Source: DASQZK01 sp963809925 (GTDB lineage: Bacteria > Bacteroidota > Bacteroidia > Bacteroidales > GCA-2748055). Taken from it: a stretch of 64,000 nt of DNA. The DNA lies in the NCBI GenBank assembly GCA_963809925.1, contig CAWELH010000005.1:310001-374000 (forward strand), written 5' to 3'. Positions 61,525-64,000 of this stretch are shown here, piece after piece (position 1 is the stretch's first letter; the number at the start of each line of letters is the position of its first letter). The translations under genes and the position numbers were made by a program. Below the pieces are notes generated by a model. The model was given only the letters and a program-made list of their open reading frames with translations, was not told the DNA's origin and ran no database searches.

Positions 61525-62086
61525 ACTCTCCGACAATAAAAACCTGGAGGAACTAATTGTTCAACACCGGCCTCGTCTTAAGGCGTTTATTAGCAAACGT
61601 ATACCGAACAGGGAAGATGCGGAAGATATTCTTCAGGATGTATTTTACCAATATGTTAAAACCGTCAGGATTTCAATACAGCCTGTTGAACAGATATCGG
61701 CATGGCTATTCAAAGTTGCACGGAATACGATTATTAACAAACTACTGAAAAGGAAAGAGATCATACTTCCTGTTTATCAGTATGATGATGACGAAGTTAT
61801 GAACGACTTCTCGGAAATCCTGTTCAGCAAAGAAATAGAGAATACCCCTGAAACAGAATATTTACGCTCGCTGGTCTGGACTGAGCTTGATAATGCGCTC
61901 CTTGAACTGCCTCCTGAACAGCGCGAAGTATTTGAAATGACGGAACTGGAGGGCATCCCGGTAAAAGATATCGCTGAGGCTGCGGGCATTTCCGTGAATA
62001 CTGTTTTATCACGTAAACATTATGCCATACTTCATCTTCGGAAACGACTGTCTGAGTTGTACGATGAGATTCTTAGCGGAGAGTAA
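61517..62086 (+). CDS. ECF-family RNA polymerase sigma factor
   Basis: The 189-residue protein from ATG 61517 (MNELSDNKNLEELIVQHRPR) has sigma region 2 at about 12-80 (RIPNREDAEDILQDVFYQYV and ISAWLFKVARNTIINKLLKR). Region 4 at about 125-180 has ALLELPPEQREVFEMTELEG, IPVKDIAEAAGISVNTVLSR and KHYAILHLRKRLSELY. It is a typical ECF factor. It overlaps the upstream membrane protein gene by 8 bases, forming a two-gene signalling operon ended by a terminator at 62184. Confidence 0.93.
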   Translation: MNELSDNKNLEELIVQHRPRLKAFISKRIPNREDAEDILQDVFYQYVKTVRISIQPVEQISAWLFKVARNTIINKLLKRKEIILPVYQYDDDEVMNDFSEILFSKEIENTPETEYLRSLVWTELDNALLELPPEQREVFEMTELEGIPVKDIAEAAGISVNTVLSRKHYAILHLRKRLSELYDEILSGE

Positions 62087-62183
62087 GTACGTAAGGGTAC
62101 GAGCTTCCATATTGCAGTGGTTGGAGACCCGGTCAATCCTATGATGGTGAATCGACGATTTTCCTTTTCATGAAACCAAAACG

Positions 62184-62219
62184 GGGTTGCTTGAGAACAG
62201 CCTTTAGCAACCCTTTTTT
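62184..62219 (+). terminator. Rho-independent terminator after the ECF sigma gene
   Basis: GGGTTGCT (62184-62191) pairs with AGCAACCC (62206-62213) around a 14-base loop, followed by TTTTTT. Confidence 0.9.
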
Positions 62220-62284
62220 GAATGAGGATGCATTCTATAATATATCATGCTCAACTTCCACTTCAGGTTCAATATATCAACAAA

Positions 62285-64000
62285 TCATTTAAATGGTGTG
62301 GTCATATAATCCTCAACATCACGCCAATGGGCCATCATTATTTTGTATTTCTTTTTTAGCTGGCTAACGATATCCGGCCCGAGAAGGAAGCAGTCCTCAT
62401 GGGCGGCATCCCTGGCAAGACAGAGGTTCTCCACACCTTCTCGTTGAAGAAGTGAGGTTAGCTCTGCCGTATTATCCAGCTCATCCCGCATAATCTCATT
62501 CAAAAGCAATAAATCAGAATCACCGGTCCAGGTACTTTCCTTACTTGGCCGGTGTACAGGCCCGTTAAGGTTCTCAGCGTTTCTGTCACGGATACGTTGA
62601 GCTTCACAAAAATTTCCAGTGCTTCGGGTAAGGCTGGCGTGGATCCGGAGCGCTACGGCCAGGTTATGTATGAATTCTGCTTTCGGTGCCGAATGGTCAA
62701 TGGATTCAAGCTTTTTACAAACCTCTGTCACTTTCTCAACATACATTTGAACGGAATCACGTGAGACAAACCAACGTCCGCCATGAATATCCACATAATC
62801 CATTCTGGCCTCTTCTTCTGAAACATTGAATACATAAGGAAGAAAATATGCTTCTTCTTCCTTGCTGAGCCTTTGGGGTGCGGCGACCAGAGGTCGTGTC
62901 ATCAGTCGCAGTGAGACATCCCAGTAAATAGCGATCAAATTGCCAGGGGACGAATTTCTGAACCTGTTCGCTACATTGAGTTCGATGAGCGCATTGTACA
63001 GGGTGTCGGCATATTTTTCTCCGGCCCAGTCCCGGCAGTAAACCTGAAGTTTTTGTTTTGCAGTCTGATCAGACTCAGGATGGGTTAAGTAGTCATCCAT
63101 GAGCTGAATCATCAGATTATCAATGGCCGGGCTTTCATTCCCCCTGTCGTAATACGCGCTTAAACTCATGAATACCGTCCCCGGTTTCTGCCTGTTCGAC
63201 CTTTGCAATCCGTTCAGGAATGAATACACATCAAGGATTCCTTTCACCGGGTAAGTAAAGGAAAAGCTACCTCCTATGGACGAGAAGGAATGTTCCGGTG
63301 TACTGGCAAAATAGCAATTGGCGGGCAGGTGATTCTGGATGTCCTTTCGTTCTTCATCGGTGAAATTCGACGACCCCTGTGAATGCGAGAGGTACACATC
63401 CAGTCTGGAGCCTGCTTTCGTGGCACCCGCCTGTAAGGCGCTTAACAAATGTTCCATCCGTTCACCGGTAGTTTCATTCTTGCAATGATCGGGCCCGTTG
63501 GGTCCGGGATAAAGCCAGTCGGACCAGCAATTGCCGGATCCGGCATCATTGGTTTTGAAAAAGAATGATTTGATTTCCGGTGCGTTTTTCAGAAGTTCAG
63601 CTATCATTCCGGCATACATTTCCTGCATTTCCTCTACACTCAAACATGGGGAGAAAAACGGTACATTACTCCGCCGGGGATGGTCGACCCGGGGACCACG
63701 CAGGTACGGGTATTCTTCGAAAAATGCAGAAGGGATGATTTCAGGCTCATTACTGAAAAAGGCCGCATCCATTCCGTTTTCACGTAATATTTTTACCTTG
63801 GCCAGGAGCAGTTGCACATTTGCCCGGACGAAGTCAGCCGGCACATAGGGCGCGATCTTTTTGTCGGGGTAAAATTTATAAAGATTGGCAAAGTTGCTTG
63901 CGTATTCACTCCATGGATTTCCGCCTTCCGGAATCTCGTAAAAAGCTTTGTCAGCAACGACGCCGACATTGATCTGCACATCGCCGTATTTTTTGAGCCT
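62285..64000 (-). CDS. Large unrecognised protein, possibly glycan-active (5' end outside window)
   Basis: An open frame covers the right edge; the visible 571 residues have no in-window start that must be used. Composition is that of an ordinary soluble or exported protein. The first part (about 1-340) has the strand-helix rhythm and Trp/Asp-rich loops of a TIM-barrel glycosidase: FFSNEPEIIPSAFFEEYPYL, EIKSFFFKTNDAGSGNCWSD, LDVYLSHSQGSSN and FMSLSAYYDRGNESPAIDN. The last part (about 400-560) is helical and recalls domains following GH20/GH67-like barrels. NEPE and NDAGSG could hold acid residues, but I cannot name a family. The sulfatase in the neighbourhood fits a glycan-use theme. Confidence 0.6.
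   Translation of the reverse strand, partial: RLKKYGDVQINVGVVADKAFYEIPEGGNPWSEYASNFANLYKFYPDKKIAPYVPADFVRANVQLLLAKVKILRENGMDAAFFSNEPEIIPSAFFEEYPYLRGPRVDHPRRSNVPFFSPCLSVEEMQEMYAGMIAELLKNAPEIKSFFFKTNDAGSGNCWSDWLYPGPNGPDHCKNETTGERMEHLLSALQAGATKAGSRLDVYLSHSQGSSNFTDEERKDIQNHLPANCYFASTPEHSFSSIGGSFSFTYPVKGILDVYSFLNGLQRSNRQKPGTVFMSLSAYYDRGNESPAIDNLMIQLMDDYLTHPESDQTAKQKLQVYCRDWAGEKYADTLYNALIELNVANRFRNSSPGNLIAIYWDVSLRLMTRPLVAAPQRLSKEEEAYFLPYVFNVSEEEARMDYVDIHGGRWFVSRDSVQMYVEKVTEVCKKLESIDHSAPKAEFIHNLAVALRIHASLTRSTGNFCEAQRIRDRNAENLNGPVHRPSKESTWTGDSDLLLLNEIMRDELDNTAELTSLLQREGVENLCLARDAAHEDCFLLGPDIVSQLKKKYKIMMAHWRDVEDYMTTPFK

Noticed and set aside
1..64000. tRNA or rRNA genes
   Set aside because: No GTTCGAATC/GGTTCRAATC T-loop with matching acceptor stem and no rRNA-like sequence was seen in the gaps; weak single matches were not supported by cloverleaf pairing.

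Overview
The window is a stretch of chromosome from a member of the Bacteroidota, probably a free-living or sediment-type member of the Bacteroidales/Marinilabiliales side. The evidence is a subtilisin-like protease with a C-terminal type IX secretion sorting domain, a thiamine-riboswitch-controlled TonB-dependent receptor, lipoproteins with short Cys boxes, TAnnTTTG-type -7 promoter boxes, a solo LytS/LytTR pair and a very large PAS-rich hybrid kinase. The lineage below phylum is inference. No rRNA, tRNA, integrase, transposase, phage or CRISPR array was seen.

Layout. 1-2.4 kb: ECF sigma factor with the start of a downstream anti-sigma-like gene, then decayed sequence (lone LuxR-type HTH, alpha/beta-hydrolase remnant) and a small membrane protein. 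2.7-5.5 kb: compact arsenic operon arsR-arsC-arsM-acr3 behind a perfect palindromic operator. 5.8-7.6 kb: LytS-type kinase and LytTR regulator. 7.6-8.4 kb: arrays of a 9-bp tandem repeat and other interspersed repeats. 8.4-12.5 kb: class A penicillin-binding protein and a predicted lipoprotein that looks like an aerolysin-fold pore-forming protein. 13.0-19.7 kb: START-like protein, LptF/G permease, two glycosyltransferases, ribBA and fmt in one direction. 19.7-25.5 kb: LysM glucosaminidase, cytidine deaminase, panB-rluA, dnaK. 25.8-29.9 kb: MORN-like protein, T9SS subtilase, xseA and a frameshifted xseB. 29.9-36.9 kb: soluble hybrid kinase (about 1450 aa), solitary peptide-binding lipoprotein and a trypsin-fold protein lacking catalytic residues, all in one direction. 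37-38 kb: kinase remnant and repeats. 38.2-40.8 kb: TPP riboswitch plus TonB receptor. 41-48.5 kb: thioredoxin, CCA-adding enzyme, secreted phosphatase/nuclease-like protein, beta-helix lipoprotein, amidohydrolase, GNAT acetyltransferase. 48.7-55.6 kb: export operon (adaptor, MacB/LolD-type ATPase, small protein, TolC, but no permease) divergent from a sigma-54 activator/kinase pair. 55.7-62.1 kb: CDF cation exporter, S41 protease, sulfatase with HEAT-like tail, His-rich membrane protein plus ECF sigma factor. 62.3-64.0 kb: a long unrecognised protein running off the window.

The most striking points are: the lipoprotein with an aerolysin-like domain; the kinase/binding protein/pseudoprotease trio; the export operon with a small unknown gene where the permease is expected; the single-base break in xseB; and several families of short repeats. 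One repeat family (unit GAAGTTAG) abuts or overlaps the stop codons of several genes, always with the same polarity, and even supplies the last residues of two proteins.
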